Below, piece by piece: positions 43,866 to 57,500 of a stretch of DNA of 64,000 nucleotides. Position numbers and translations under genes: made by a program. This stretch comes from Volvox africanus (Eukaryota > Chlorophyta > Chlorophyceae > Chlamydomonadales > Volvocaceae), in the NCBI GenBank assembly GCA_030268105.1, contig BSDZ01000080.1:434001-498000 (forward strand), read 5' to 3'. A model generated the notes under the pieces. That model did not search any database. It saw only the letters and a program-made list of their open reading frames with translations, and was not told the origin of the DNA. How positions within the stretch are numbered: position 1 is the stretch's first letter; the number at the start of each line of letters is the position of its first letter.

Positions 43866-46800
43866 ATGGATGCTGAAAAGCAATGCTTGAATCTGGAGGG
43901 GCCGAAGAATGGTGCCGGTGGCTTCTGCTTGTCAGCAGTTCACGAGGTTTTGCAGCAGTTGGACTCCAGTCGCAAATTGGAAGCACTTGGTCGTAGCCTG
44001 TCAATGTTTGAAAGTCAGCTGAGAAGCCTCGAATTGATATATCATGTACAGAGCGCTCTCGCTTTTGAGTTCGGACTGCATGGCGCGCTCGCAGAAGGTT
44101 GTGCGATTGCAGCAGGTACTGTCGGAGATGCCAATGGGCTCTCCATGGACCCTAACTCGGCTGCATCAGGCATGTCCGACATCTTCTCCGTAAATTCAGA
44201 TTGTTTTGTGGACCGGGAGCTTGTGCGAGCGCTGGCATGGCAGGCTAATTGTCAGCAAGAAGCGGTCCGAAAAGAGCTTCGCGTCTACCAAAGGGCAGTC
44301 AGCGATCGCCTCAGCTTAGCAGCGAAACGCGCAAAGACGAGGGACCCGGAGGCACCGCCACCACCGCCAATACCAGCTGCTGCGTCCGGCGGCCGCAGCA
44401 CCCAAGCGACCGCTACCCAAGGCCCGGCAGTTGGGGGCGCAGCTCTATTCCAAAAATTATCTCATCAGCAGCTGCAGCACCAGCAATCCCTTCCGCAGCC
44501 TCCAGGTAACCGGCAGGCATCTCTGGGGAATGCCGACGTCCTGCCCACGGTGGACGAGCGGATTTACTGCCTAGATGAGCGCGAGGAAGCCGCTCGTAAG
44601 GCCCAGCTGGACAAACTTAGCACGCTGATCAACCCCGAGACTGGGGGAATCAGCATCAGCCCTATCAGCGTGGTAAGACCTTCTTGGGCAAGTCGGGTCG
44701 CCCAGCTCAAAGCCCGTCGATACCAGGGGCCAACGGGAATATTGGGGGAGCCTTCAAAGACGGGGATAGGGCTCCAATTGGCGGCTTCAAGGGGGCGAGA
44801 GAGATGGATGAACAAACCATGCTGTTGCACTGCATGGTGGAAGAGGATAAGGCGAGCGGTACTCCCCAGAGAGGGTCTATCTGACGGCCGCGAGCAAGGG
44901 ACTTCCAGACGGGAGGTGCCGAAGATTCAAACGAACCCGTTTGTAACTCTGTGTACGGTACCGGCCCGTAATGCCGCTTAGGCGGGGCCTATCATGACGA
45001 CTTGTTGCATTCGGCACTGTAGCTTATATAGGGTATGTCAAAGACGCAGAGCAGCGGGAATGGTGAAGAGGGATATGGTAAAAGATTGATTGCTACTGCT
45101 GCCGCCTTTGCTGTTGCTAATACTGATACTGCGTTCGCAACTACCGTCAAGGTGGCCGGGTACTATTTTTACTGCTGATGTGGATGTTCCTTCCGTAAAC
45201 GCTTATACCGCCGATGTGGCATGGCGGCTCCTCCCCCCCCCATGCCGCCGCCGCCGCTGCTGCTGCTGCTGGTGGTGGTGTTTCCGCCGCCGCGGCATTG
45301 CAGCTTGTAATGCTTTGCCCATCAAAACAGGATGTGCGCTGACTTGTGTGTGACGTGTCTGGATCCCAGGTGGGAGTTTTTCAGCAGCTGATGGTGGCCG
45401 CCGCCGACTGGCGGGTGCGGCGAGTGGCTCTAGAGGCTATGTCTCGCAGCCCTCTGGACGTCCTGTGGCGCCTGCTGCAGAACTCTAGGGTGCTGGACTG
45501 CTTGCATAACTGGCTGCAGGTGAGGTGTATGTATGGGAGGACGAAGGCGAGTACACTAGACCTTACTAATACGGCTGTTGAGAAGAAAAATACAACCTTG
45601 ATGAAATGTGTGTAAGAGAAGGGTTAGGGAGGATAAAGCATCCCTGATGATCCCTGGGGCACAGAGATCCCCTCTCTCGGGAATTTTACCCTCTGCACAT
45701 TTAGGTATACGAGACTACTCCACTTGAGCCCAGGTCCCTGTCTAAATGAAGGGATGGGGAAAAGTTGGAGGCCGATCGGTCTGGTGTGTGTATATGTGTG
45801 TGTGTGTCTATGGTGCCACTGAGTGCCGGCGGTGCTCTCCTCTCCCCCTCCCCCCCGTCCTCGTCCTCGTCCTCTTCTGGGCGGTTTAACCCATCTTTCA
45901 CTATCCTGAACGCACTCCTTATGCCTCTTGTACTATCTGGCAGGATGCACTGGCTGACCACCAGTTAACGATGCTGAAGCTACTCCTGAGCACCATGACC
46001 TGTCTGCCCATGCGACGAGACCTACTCAAGGTACGGCAAACTGGATTCTACATCTATTTGCCATGTACATGTACGGCGCATACGATATCTTCAACCTTGA
46101 GTGCCGCCTTGCGGGACTCGACATGTGATCTTAGTAAGACTTGAGGCACTGTGTTTCAGCAAATAGTCGGTGGCATCGTGTTGTGCGTGTCGTGTAGGGT
46201 TCCAAGCTGGAAGCCGCGCTAGAGGGGCTGGCGTACGCCGGGAGCCAGCGGGGTGGCGGTGGCGGGGCAGCGGCAGCGGCAGCGGCGGTGGGGAACGACG
46301 GGGGTCCGGCCCTGGTCGTGCGGAACCGGTTCGGTGATGCCGCTGCGGCAGTGCTGGCGGAGTGGCGCAAGGATCCCGATCATATCACCGTTCTGCGGTA
46401 AGGCTCTTTCCTTGATTGGTTTTTTAGCGCGGGGCCTTACGCGGAGTTCAATATAGCTTATATTTGTATTATTGTTTTATTGTTGATTATGATATTCAGT
46501 TTGGTTTGATTGGTTGCATTGTTTTGGCTGTTCAGAGCATTAGACGGTCAGTTGCTTTGATCGAACATCTCTGGGGTCACTTGCCAATCCTGGTTGCAGG
46601 CGTGCCGGGGCTCATGTCCCAGAGACAATACCTGCAGCCGCCGCCGCTTCCACCGCCGTCGCGGCGCGCGTTGGTGGCGTCTTGTTTGATGCTAAAGGCA
46701 AGGGTGGCGTCGCTGCTGCTGCAGCCGCCAGTGCGGCGGCGGGCGCAGCGGCGCCGCCGGTTCCCGGCTCACGGCTTCTGGGAGCTGCTGCTGCTAAGGA

Positions 46801-49800
46801 CGGGATGCGAAAGAGGGCCTTATCCTCGCCCAGACCCATGGGTGACGCACGGGCGTCTCCGAAGCCGCGAGTGGCCGAGGTGAATGGACTGATTACAGCC
46901 GTTAGCGGCAAAAGCGCGGCGCCGATTCTGGCGTTGGCAGCTTCAGCGGCGGCAACGGCGGGGACCAGCGGGCGCGGGCACAGCGGCACAGCTGGCGGCG
47001 GAAGTAGCGGCGTGTTACGACGTGACTCCCTGGCGGCAGCGGCACCGTCGCTGCCGGTCCAACAGCCAGTGGACATGACGGCCAAACTGGGCGAGAAAGG
47101 TGTGTGATTTTGCATAAAATTATAATATTATCACTTTTATTATTGTGTTATTAGTTGATTTATTATATTTTATTATATTTTATTCTATTATGTTATGTTA
47201 TGTTATGTTATATTATAACAATAATAATAATTATTATTGTTGTTGTATATTATTGTCATTGGGTTTTCTACGTTTTTTAGCGTTGTCTCGCTTTTCTGCT
47301 TCCTCCCCTGATCTCTCTTCATGTCCTCCATGTTTAGGATTGATGAAGGGGTGGCCGCTACGCCTTGGTGATGTACTACAGCCCCCCTGATGTTGCTTAT
47401 GTTGGGTTTTGGGACCTCGCCACCAAAGCAACGGAGATTTAGGATGCTAGATAAAAAACATGTTCGGTTTTCCCGCCTTAATTTATGGTGGTCATTGTCG
47501 CCGCCGACCCCGGGCATGACACTATTACCCCGTTAATACCGGGAGTTAGTGCTACCGCTGCGCGCCGCCACCGCCATCGCCGTCGATACCCTGCAGGTCC
47601 GGCAGATCCTGACGTTGTGGCGGGGTTCCGGAGCCGCTTCGGGGACGGTTCCGTACGCCGCAGCCAGCTTGCGCGACCAGCGCGGATCCCGTCGGCGTCG
47701 AATGCCGCCGCTACCAGGGAGGCGAGCCCAGAGCCGGTAGCGGCGCCGTCAGGGTCATTAGCAGCTACAGGGAGGGAAGGCAAATCCCGCGACACCGCTG
47801 GCAGGGACCCTTCCGAAGAGCGACCTTCTGCTGCCGCCGCCGCCGCCGCCGTCAGCGGCCACTCGGGAGGAAGTACGACATTGGTAGATTTGGAGCTGGG
47901 TCCTGATGCGCTCGCGAGACTCAGGGCGGAGCGGCAGTCGCAGTGAGTCCACGCTGCACACAGCAGGCTTCGTGTACGGCGTTAGTCCTGGTGCCGGCGA
48001 CCTGGAGCTCTGAATGATTGTTTCCCGGCTGAAAACTGAACTGAACTGAGTAATGCGAAGTATAGGAGAATACCGACTATGTATCACCCTGTCTGTGTCC
48101 ATCTGTCCGTCTGTCGCTCTGTTCATCTGACTGCCGCTCGCTCCACGTGGTTTGCGAGCTGCTGCCCGCTGCAGGCGTCAGGCTGCAGCCCTGGCGGCGC
48201 TGCAGGCGGAGGCCCGGAGGCATCCGGAAGTGGTGTATTCGGAGCTGGTATTCGAGGAAAAGATGAAGGCCTTTAGACAGGTAGCTCGGTGGCGGCTAGA
48301 GGGGGGAGGGGTTTGGGTTTGTGTGGTGGATGGAGGCTGGGGCGGGGCTTCGGTTTTCGGGAGCCGTACACCTGTTAAATTTAATGGTCAAGTGGGCGGT
48401 CGGGTACTTGGTGGTGAAGTGGTTGGGTGCTGGTTGGGCGAAGGGAGGGAGGCCTCTCGCCTGGGGGAGTAGTCGCCATAGGGTTTTGGGAAGGGGGAAA
48501 GGGCCCCGGGGAATTGTTAAGCTCGCCGCCAAGAGCCCGCAGCCAAAGCCCACAGCTGTCGGGCTTCACCCAATAAGGCTGATGATAATATGGGGCTATT
48601 GGCACTTGATCTGTCGCCTCACCTCACCTCACCTTAGCCTGGTCTCGTCTGGTGACGATATGGTGTGCTGTACTGTGCTGTACGGTTTGCTTGTTGTAAA
48701 ATGTACAGGTTCAGGCAGCTCGCGCATTGGAGGAGCAGCAGCGGACTCCGCATCCAGATGATGTCCGCCGGGCGCATCAGTCCATGAAGGCGACAGTGCC
48801 GTGGTCCGGTCCGCCACCCAGGATATGGCTGCCGGACGACCAGCCAGCCGGGGGTAGAGGTGGGAGGGGCTGGGGTGAAGATGGGGGTGGGGAAGAGGGG
48901 GAGAGGGTAGGGGAACAGAACGGAACACTGTCATGGCCATCATGCTGAGTTGCTTCAGGTGCCACTGACGTGGTGTCTCTCCCCTCATTGCTCCACCATC
49001 GCACCGCCTTGGTTGTATCTTTCTATAATGTGGGGATTGGCTTATTTCTTTCTTCTGTTCATTTCTTTATTTTCTTCTTCTTGTGGAGTATGGCCGTGAG
49101 CCGCCCCGACTGGCCTCGCTGCCGCTGATGCCTATCCTTACAGGCGAGGAGTCCGAGGAGCGGCAGCAAGCCAAGGTTCGGCAGCAACGGCCGAAGGTGC
49201 GGGTAGGGTCCGGTTTGGTGCCACCGCAAACGTAACACCTGCCGAGGTTTATTGTTTACTTGTTATAACCCCCCTCCCCTTCGATGTCCGTCTTCCCCTC
49301 CCCCGTCTTGTAGGTCTCTTATCCAAGTAAGGACTGCATTCCTGACAGCCCGGCGGAGCCCCCTCCTTCCGCCCAGCAGCAGCAGCAGCAGCAGCTGCCC
49401 CCTCGGGCCATTCCGTGGTTCCCCGCCGTGGACGGGGAGGAGGTCGCTCTGGATTGGTTCAGACAGAACCTGGTCCTGTGGGAGCGGGGCATTCGGCGCG
49501 CGGGTAGGTGGCAGGGGTAGGGAACGGGGAAGGGGAAGGGGAAGGGGAAGGGACGCGGGAGGAGCGAAGCACTCGGCGAAAGGGAAGCTCCTCACGGAGG
49601 AAGCACGGACGGTGCTCACCTCAGCTCTCACCATCAACTTGAAAATGAACCTGAACCTGAACCAGGGCCGAATGTGGGTAAGGCAGTTGATCCGCTGCCC
49701 CTGTGTGCCCCGTCCATGTTGTTGTTGGATGTCTGGATGGGAGGAATGAGGGCGCCGATTGGCATCGGCTCTCATCCATCCGTCCACTCCGTCCTCCACT

Positions 49801-50658
49801 CTGCCTCCTACCCCACCTCCTCACGCCTTGCTCGTCTTGCACATCGCCCTGAGTCTCAGACCGGTCAATCTGCACCTTATTCCTCCAAAACCCTTCAGCA
49901 CCCCCCAACCTCCTACCTGCCGCTCAGAGCACGTCCTGCCGCCGGCCCTACTACATCGACACCTGGAGCTCCATCCCAAGCATCTGCCCCCACAGTATGC
50001 CGCGACAGCCAATCTTGCGTCCGGGGCTCCCTCCCGGAGCGCTGCCGCTCGGCATAACAATAAGCAATCGCCGCAGGGACCTCCGCCACCTCCTCCACTG
50101 GCGGCGCCTGCGAAACTTGGAGAGGTGAGCCCGCAACATACTGCGTTGGCGCCGCTGCCGCAACAGCAACTGCAGCCGTCACTGCTGCAGCTGCAGCCAC
50201 AGATACAGTTGATAGAAGCGTCGGCGGCTGTGGCAGCTCCCTGGACCACAGCCGTGGCTGCCGACCAGCACGCCCTGCCACCGCTGCAGCAACTGCAACC
50301 GCAAGAGCGTAAAGCAAAGTGGTCCTTGATGCCGCCGGTGCCGCCGCCGGCAGCGGCTCCAGTACAGTTGGGAATGATGCCAACGATGCTGCCGCTGCAC
50401 GTGCAGCCTCCACCGGTGCAGCAGGCGTACGAATCACACGGTCGTACGAACGGGGGCCTGTCATATTACGACAATTACGGGGCACAGGGGTACGGGCACA
50501 AGCAAACCCGTTTGGAGGAGAAAGGGCGCAGCTTGCACCATGACGGGCCTGTGCAGGGAGAGTATGGAGGACCGGCGGGGGGTTACGGCGCCGGGGAAGC
50601 CTACGGTGGGCTGCATTATGTGAAGCAGGATCAGGATTACCAAGGGGCCTGGCGGTAG
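43866..50658 (+). CDS. LUMINIDEPENDENS-like nuclear protein
   Basis: Eleven exons: 43866-44672, 45370-45519, 45944-46030, 46198-46397, 46600-47099, 47597-47942, 48175-48280, 48709-48853, 49144-49196, 49314-49503 and 49928-50658. All GT/AG junctions keep phase (3315 bp, 1104 aa). Residues 1-170 are helical, with a divergent region where LD has its homeodomain. Residues about 243-365 (YCLDEREEAARK; LWRLLQNSRVLDCLHNWLQ; LKLLLSTMTCLP) resemble the TFIIS N-terminal-like helical domain of plant LD. The downstream VQAARALEEQ and TVPWSGPPPRIWLPD blocks match the LD order 'basic helix, then PW..PP'. Large Ala/Gly inserts and a Gln/Pro-rich C terminus follow. LD acts in nuclear transcription or RNA processing and flowering control in plants. 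The role in an alga is unknown. Confidence 0.78.
47157..47245 (+). repeat. AT-rich TTATGTTATAT repeats in intron 5 of the LD-like gene
   Basis: TTATATTTTA and TTATG units, then AATAATAATAATTATTATTATT that can fold as a hairpin. It lies in intron 47100-47596. Confidence 0.85.
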
Positions 50659-51018
50659 ATGTCAGCGCGACTTTGAGATTGCTCCTGCTGCTGCATTCGT
50701 CAGCAGCTCAGGGACTTGAAAGTGAAAATGCGAGCAGGAGGAGGTTAATTTGTCCAATCTTTGGATACCCGATACTGCTGTTACTGCATCGACATAAATG
50801 ATGGTGCCGTACCAAGTCTTCACAGACGAGGCCTAGAGCTAATGTTTCGAGTCATTTCCTTTCGTTTATTATTTGATTGTTTCTCACCGGCTCCTTACAT
50901 CCTTTGTGCCTTGAGTTCCATCGACTGGTCCTTTAAACCACATCGTTTGCGAGAGTCAAGGAGGCCCAGCAAAAAGAAGCGTTCGTGCTAGGAAGTTGAG
51001 CGTTGTGTTAATCCTAGT
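50659..51018. other. Short spacer between tandem genes
   Basis: 360 bp from the LD-like stop to the syntaxin ATG. It must contain the 3' end of one gene and the promoter of the next. No TGTAA or TATA word stands out. Confidence 0.5.
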
Positions 51019-53340
51019 ATGGATCGCACGAGGGATTTAATTGCTGCAGCAGAGCGCTTCTTGGACACGACCCAATTACCGTCAGTAAGAAAAGAAACAC
51101 GGCACGACCCTGATGTGCCTAGGTTGTATTCAATCCACTTCTTCACAACTTGATTTCACCAGGAACAAACTCGTCAGCTCCGAGAAGCTGTTCTGCTGGG
51201 ACGTCGATCGCATGCGCGTGGCAGTTTTGCAGTCGCAACTAAAGGAGTTGTGAGTCATATTTGTAGTTGGTGATTTATATCAAAATGTTAAGCATTCATA
51301 GCAATGCCTGCTACGCTCACAGGAAGACAGTATAGCAACGTTATGGGGCAGCATCCGCAGCATGCAACAGGAATATGCGAAGGAGGCAGGTGGGACCCTG
51401 AGAGTTAGAATTAATTAGCGCCCTGATGTCTCCGAGATCACGTGCCAAACAGAAGGTCTGAAGGTCTTTTATCGTGCAGGCGAATTAGCAGTCGGTGACC
51501 CAGCAAAGGACGCCAATGAAGCGCAAGTCGCGTCCTTTGTTGGCCGGATAGGAGGATACATAGATCGCCTGAAAGAAGCTGCGTCAACTGCGCAGACGGG
51601 TGTAAACCGCGTGAACGAGCAGACAGCAGCCCACATGCACGGCGTGGTAGGTGTGGCCGGGTACAGGGGTTATAAGGACTGCCGTCGCGCACGGGGTACG
51701 GGGGACCAAGCCAGCCATGAGGGAGGACTACGAGGAGGGAAAGACGGAAGCCCTGAAGATGGGGGCGGAGGTAAGGGTCGAAGGAAGGGGAAGGGGGAAA
51801 CAGGGTTCTGTCGCAGGCGCAGATAGTCAATAAGGGGGTAACGAGGAGAGAAGAATGACTGAAGAGTGGAATGAGAGGAGAGACGTTTGGTTTGTACCAG
51901 AATACCATAAAAAAGGGAAAAGAAGGGGAAAAGAAGGGGTGGTCCATGGAATCTCCCGCTCCTACGAAGTTTTGCGAACTCTCTCACGTACGCATAGCGG
52001 TTCTATTGGCTCATTTTCAAACTCCAATGCAGCGAGTTAAAACAAAGAACGATAACGACTCGTGCGCCATCATAGCCAGCAAATGGTGCTATCAGTAACC
52101 CGAACACGCGGCACCCTGGGACAAGGCGCCACATGCAACACTAAAGGCATATCTGGTGTGTACGCATAATCCGTTTTAAAGGCGTCCGGAACCTTGTTCT
52201 AACAACATAGGTACATAACATATACCCGCATCTACGTTGGGCATATGCGCGGGCGGAATTTGGCTTTGCAGGTCTTGATTCTGGCGGAACGTTTGCACCG
52301 TGCCACGATATGCTTCGATCGATTGAGAGCGGCTCGTTATCAGGCCCTGGTGGATAGAATAGCGCCCGGACTGCCGCCGCAGCCACAGCCTTCCTCTTCC
52401 AGGGGGGCCCCGTCCTCCTCTTCAGCGGCAGGCGGCAGGATGGCAGCGCGCAGTGGCGGCGCCGGCAACGGCAACAGCTGGCAGCATATTCTGGGCCTAC
52501 ATGTATCTGGAACCAAGGGGCATGAGCACGATGACAATGATGGCTCGATCGGGGCCACCGCAGCCAGGGGTGCCAGCGGTGGTGGTGCTATGGCTGGCCA
52601 ATCACTTGAGGGGCCAGCTCAGGTGCAAGCCATGGAGAAAGAGAATAGGGCGCTGCTGGTACGTACGTGGGTGTCTATACCGGTACATGGATACTGTTTT
52701 CCAAATATTCAAATACATTTCGGGAATCATTTCCTTGTAGGATTCAGAAGCGCATGATTATTTCTGGAGAGGTTCGGGGTCACGCTGCCCAAAATTATGT
52801 GCATGACTGAAATTGCACGGCATAATAAAAACACGGCATGTCGCACGACATGAAAAGTTGGTTCCTTATTCATAGAGCATCGGGCCGTATGTCATGCAAT
52901 TGGAAGAATTTCCTTGCCATTTACCCGTCTCTTATTTCCTGTTTGGTATCTGTCTTGGTTAAGCGCCATTTACTCGTCTCTTATTTCCTCTTGATGTTTT
53001 GCGTCTTGATTAAGCGTCTTGGTTCGGCTGGTGGCTGATGCTTCTCTCTGTGTGCAATCAGGAGCGGTTGACGGCGACCCGTGGGGCGGCGCTTTCCGTA
53101 GAGCAAGCCGTCCGCGATGTCGCGGCGCTCAATCAAATGTTCAGTACGACAGTGTTGGCACAGGCCGAGACCATCGAGAGTATCTATCTGGCTGCGGTGG
53201 AGGCCACATCCAACATAACGGCCGGCAACGAGTCCCTAACCAAAACGGTAGCGGTCAATAAATCGACGACGCGATATATCGTCGTTTTACTACTTGTTGC
53301 AACGTTGTGTCTGCTGTTCTTTGACTGGTTTAACAGTTGA
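51019..53340 (+). CDS. SYP81: Qa-SNARE of the syntaxin-18 / SYP81 / Ufe1 type
   Basis: Six exons: 51019-51084, 51163-51249, 51323-51389, 51480-51646, 52272-52658 and 53062-53340. All are GT/AG and in phase, giving 1053 bp and 350 aa. The start MDRTRDL and the next exon (RGSFAVATKG before EDSIATLW) follow the SYP81 N-terminal domain. HGVVLILAERLHRATICFDRLRAARYQ is the conserved middle block, here split over an exon joint. The SNARE helix is about residues 268-325 with the central glutamine Q292 (VLAQAETIE). A single C-terminal membrane anchor (about 330-345, YIVVLLLVATLCLLFF) precedes DWFNS. This family mediates Golgi-to-ER retrograde fusion with Sec20 and Use1 partners. A Ser/Gly-rich linker of about 70 residues (178-250) is an algal-style insertion. 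Exon 2 has the least certain borders. Confidence 0.9.
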
Positions 53341-53604
53341 GGAAGGAGCACAACGACGAGTAGCGGATCGCCTAGTAGGATTACCAGATGTCGTCCGGAG
53401 CAAGGTCCAGATTTCTTATCTGGAGCTGCCGCGATGGTACGGCGCAGGCCATGCATCTGCTTGGGTAAAATTACCATGAAGATTACGGATCTGACATCTT
53501 AATGCGTCATGTCAAAATTAAGGCGATGTTCATTCGTTCAGTCGTTGCCTTCTCGTCGATTCCCACGTGCTTATCAAGCTACGAGTGGATCAGCAACAAA
53601 CAGA

Positions 53605-53609
53605 TGTAA
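53605..53609 (+). terminator. TGTAA poly(A) candidate for the syntaxin gene
   Basis: TGTAA 265 bp after the stop codon, a plausible volvocine 3' UTR length. Confidence 0.4.
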
Positions 53610-53951
53610 ACGGAGTCCCACATGGGGGTGGACTCCATTGCCAAAAACGGTGCGGAAAATACGAAAACAAACCCAAAAACATACCAAAACACCGGTGCGA
53701 GATCATCCTCCGTACGATATCGCCTTAACAAAACCCCAGACCCCTAAGACCTAACCAAGCTGGGTCAGGTAAACCTGCAGCCTGGCCTCCAGGAGTAATT
53801 AATGCCTCTGCTCCCACCCCTTGAAAGCCCGTCTGAGCCCCCTGTGCCTGAGCACAATATCCCTGGCACTTCCTATGAACTCCTCCTCCCCCTTCCCCCT
53901 CCCCCCTTAGTTGTCAGGGGAGTTGTTTGGGGCCCCAAATGGCAGCGTGTC

Positions 53952-53956
53952 TTACA
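53952..53956 (-). terminator. TGTAA poly(A) candidate for the kinase gene
   Basis: TGTAA on the kinase strand about 630 bp after its stop. Confidence 0.25.
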
Positions 53957-54589
53957 TTTGGTATCATTTCCTAGCAGTTCTTGTGCCTCCTCCCGCAAGC
54001 TGTTATCCTTCCAAAACATCATACCTACCAATAACCTTCTTCGATAAAGTGACAGCTGCCAACTAGACGCTGCCAACTCGACAGCCACCTCTAGCCTTTC
54101 CGTACAAATACACAAGCCCAGAGCCACACGTACGCAAGCCGTACACGGAAACGGCTAATTGTTTCCGGTATGAGACCGATCAGACACTTATTTGTCATGT
54201 ACGATGGAATTACCGTACACTTCAGATGTGTTTGTTCATTAATAGTGTACATGATTCATTATTCATCCACCGGCGGTTGTTGAAATTCCCCAGAGCCATC
54301 AGTCATCAGTGTGGAACTCAACACTCCTCAGCGCTGCATGTAGTGTTGTAACTGCATCTCCTAAGTTTCTTATATGCCACTAGTACATATCATCATTCCT
54401 CGGCAACAGTAGCGAAAGGGGAAAGGTTTCCCAACCCTTTCACATCATCTGCACTTTCGCGTAGGCATAATTAATGTCATATCCCCTAAGTGCAGCAACC
54501 AGGAATACGGTATACAGGAAAAAATCCAAAAACATCGTACAACATTTGTGTATTTCATGTGTGCTGTATCTCTTCGTTAAACGCAGAAG

Positions 54590-57500
54590 TTAAAGAAGGC
54601 TGTAGCGGCTGACGTCCCCGGACGTAGCAGCTTTCGCCGCTGCGGCAGATGGCTGTAGCGCCATCCGATGTAACATTCGCCCGAAACTTATGCGCTCCAA
54701 AATTGACGCCATCTCGATTTCCCGTTCTGTCGTAACGATGTCTTTCTTAGTCGCCGCTGCCGCCGCCGCAGCAGCAGCGTCCACTGCGGGCACAAAGTGT
54801 GATCCCTGGCTGTCCCAATGTCGCTCCACGTCATCATATTCGTCACCGGTGTCAAGGATATTGTAATCGTGGTCGTTATCCTCCATCGCCATCATCATCG
54901 TGTCCTCCTCCAAGTTACTACTGTAATGAGGGGGGTTGAAGATGGTGGGCTGCGACGCAGGCGGCACCGACGGCTGCTGTGCCACCACGCGTTCGGACGA
55001 CACTTCCTCTGCAGCCGCACCCGTAGGTGGTAAAGGCTGCAGGATTAGCAGTGTCTGCAACGGCAGCTGCGGCTGCCGCCAAAACATCTGCGGCCGCCCC
55101 CTGCCGCTGCCGCTGCCGCTGCCCCTGCCACATCTGACACCGCTGCTGCCGCTGCCGAGGGCTCCGACAGTGCCGGCAGCAGCATCCTCGGAGTCGCTAT
55201 CCGGTACCACTGGTGGGGGTGGGGGTGGAGAAAAAGCGGCGGCAGCGCCGGAGCTGGAGGAGGAGACGCCAATTACAACCGCGACGTCGGGACTGTCGTT
55301 ATTCTCAATGCCGCCACCATCATTTACGCCAAGGGCTATGGTGTGGGTGTGAAGGCCCGTGGATATGGGCTCGTTGCCTCTTAGCGGGCTCCTTCTCGCT
55401 AGTCGTGCCATATGGGCGAGGAGGCCGGCGAAACCGGCTCCATGGGGAAGCTTCGGCGGTGAGGAGGAACAGCCCAAACCGCCGCTATCGACGGCGGCGG
55501 CGATGACAGGCGCTTTAAACGCCGCCAAGAAGTCCCCGCTGCGCCCGGTCATATCGGTACAGTGGGGTCTAACATGCCTGCTGGTTATTGGAGCTCTGCC
55601 GCCGCTCTGCAACGGCTGCGGCAGCAGCGGCGGTATTCCCGCCTTCCCAGCCGCCGTGGGGCCACTCATCGTCGTATTGCCGATGGCGTCATCGCGTGCC
55701 GCCGGCATCACCACCGCCACGGGCATTGCCAAGCAATCAATCCGCCGGAGCACATCTTCAAAAGTGGGTCGTGCTTCCGGGTCGGAGGCCCAGCACTCCT
55801 CCGCCAGCTCTGCTAGCGGCTCCGGAACCACCCGATGGGGATTGGGGCTACCCTGAGGCGGCAGTTGCGGTCGACAGCCCCTCAGCACCACCGCCTGGAC
55901 GATCTCGCCGTGAGAGAGGCCGGCGTAGGCCTTGGCGCCCGTGACGAGCTCCCAAACTGCGCAGGCGGCGGCGAGGGAGGGCGCAATCAGACAGGTAAGG
56001 TGGTAATACGGCAGAGGAAGGGAGGACGGAAGAATTTAGATCGATAGTGTTGCCGTGATGGTGGTGTTGGTGGTGGTGGTAGTGGAGGAGGAGTCATGAT
56101 GTCCACTGAAGGAAGGCAAAAGGACGGATGATGATACCTACCGATGGTGGCACGAGGAAAAGGAAAAGACCGCCTGACTGCCGAGTGCGCGTGTTCATGC
56201 GGGGGGAAGCTGGTTCTCTCGTCTTTAAGCCCTAAGCGTTAAGTTTCAGATCACGAGGTGTAGTTATCTCACGGGTCAGGCAGTACACGAAGAAATATCA
56301 AATTCCGCCAATTTGTAGTACACAATTTAGTCAGTATTTCTGATTCCTAGATTTAGTTATTTTTTAAGGGAGACTTACGAAGGACACCGAAGGCGTAGAC
56401 ATCCGCCTCTCGCCGCAGCTCCCCCCGCAGCAGCGTCTCGGGAGCCATGTGGGTGACGCTTCCCGCTGCGGCGGTGCGGAGGTGGGTGCGACCCGCGTCG
56501 AGACATCTGCTCACGCCGAAGTCACAGACCTGTGAGGTTAGGGGGATAGCGAGGGGGAAAACCCGGGGGGCCCTGGCGTGTCGGGCACAAGAATGGCAGT
56601 AAGCCGAATATATATACTGGATATATATCATACATAGAATATAAAAATAATAATATATAAATGTATAACTTACTAGCATTATTGTTATATGTATGATATA
56701 TCACCAGTATTGTTAAATGATTTTTTTGTGATTAAAAAAGAAGGTGAATATGCTCAGGGATACCTGCGCCGCTTCCTGCGGTGTACAGGGTCGCGATTAG
56801 TGGTACCGTAGCTATTCCGGACGAGACATCTGGTGTCGTATAATCCCAATATGCAACGAAAAATAAACGACATTATAACGACTTGGCAATCACCTTGGCA
56901 ACGTAGCGGAAGCCATCCAGCCCTCCCTCCTGTACCGACGAAGTGCCGCCGGGTGTGACGTACAAGCAGGACGAGCCCGTGCGGCCGCCGCCGCCGCCGT
57001 CGCCGCCGCTGGCAGCGGAGGTGTTGGCGGCGGTTGCGCCCGACCTACCGACACTGCTGTGGGATGGGGGCAGTGGCGGTGGTAAGGGAGGAACAGTTGT
57101 GGATGTAGCACCCGCTTGGCTGGCCTTACGCCACCACGAGCTTCCCAATGCTGCAGCTGCGGCGGAGGCCCTGTCGACGGGAAGAAAACAACTTGCCCCA
57201 TCCGCGCCGGCGCCGCCTCTGGAGCGGAAGTTCCTTTCCGCCGCTGACGGCGTCGCCCGAGTGCAGAGCATGACGTTCTCCGCCTTCAGGTCTCCGTGCA
57301 CTATCCCCCGACTGTGCAGGTAGGCCATGCCGCGGCTGATGTCTCGCAAAATTGACAGCACGCCCAGCTGCGGAGGATAAACAGAAAACGAAAGCGGGCG
57401 TTGGGGGGTCGGTTGGCATTTGAAACACCGTTATAACATATGGCAAAAGGTGGGACTGGAAAAATGTCAACGTAAAGCATGTGGTGATACAGGTGTCGTA

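Larger units (their letters stand above)
53341..54589. other. Spacer between convergent 3' ends
   Basis: Holds the 3' UTRs of the syntaxin gene (+) and the kinase gene (-). TGTAA words occur at 53605 (plus) and, on the minus strand, at 53956-53952. No gene seen. Confidence 0.5.

Noticed and set aside
44673..44981. Extension of the LD-like first exon beyond 44672
   Set aside because: A GTAAGA donor at 44673 joins in phase to the next conserved exon. The extension has no counterpart in the family.
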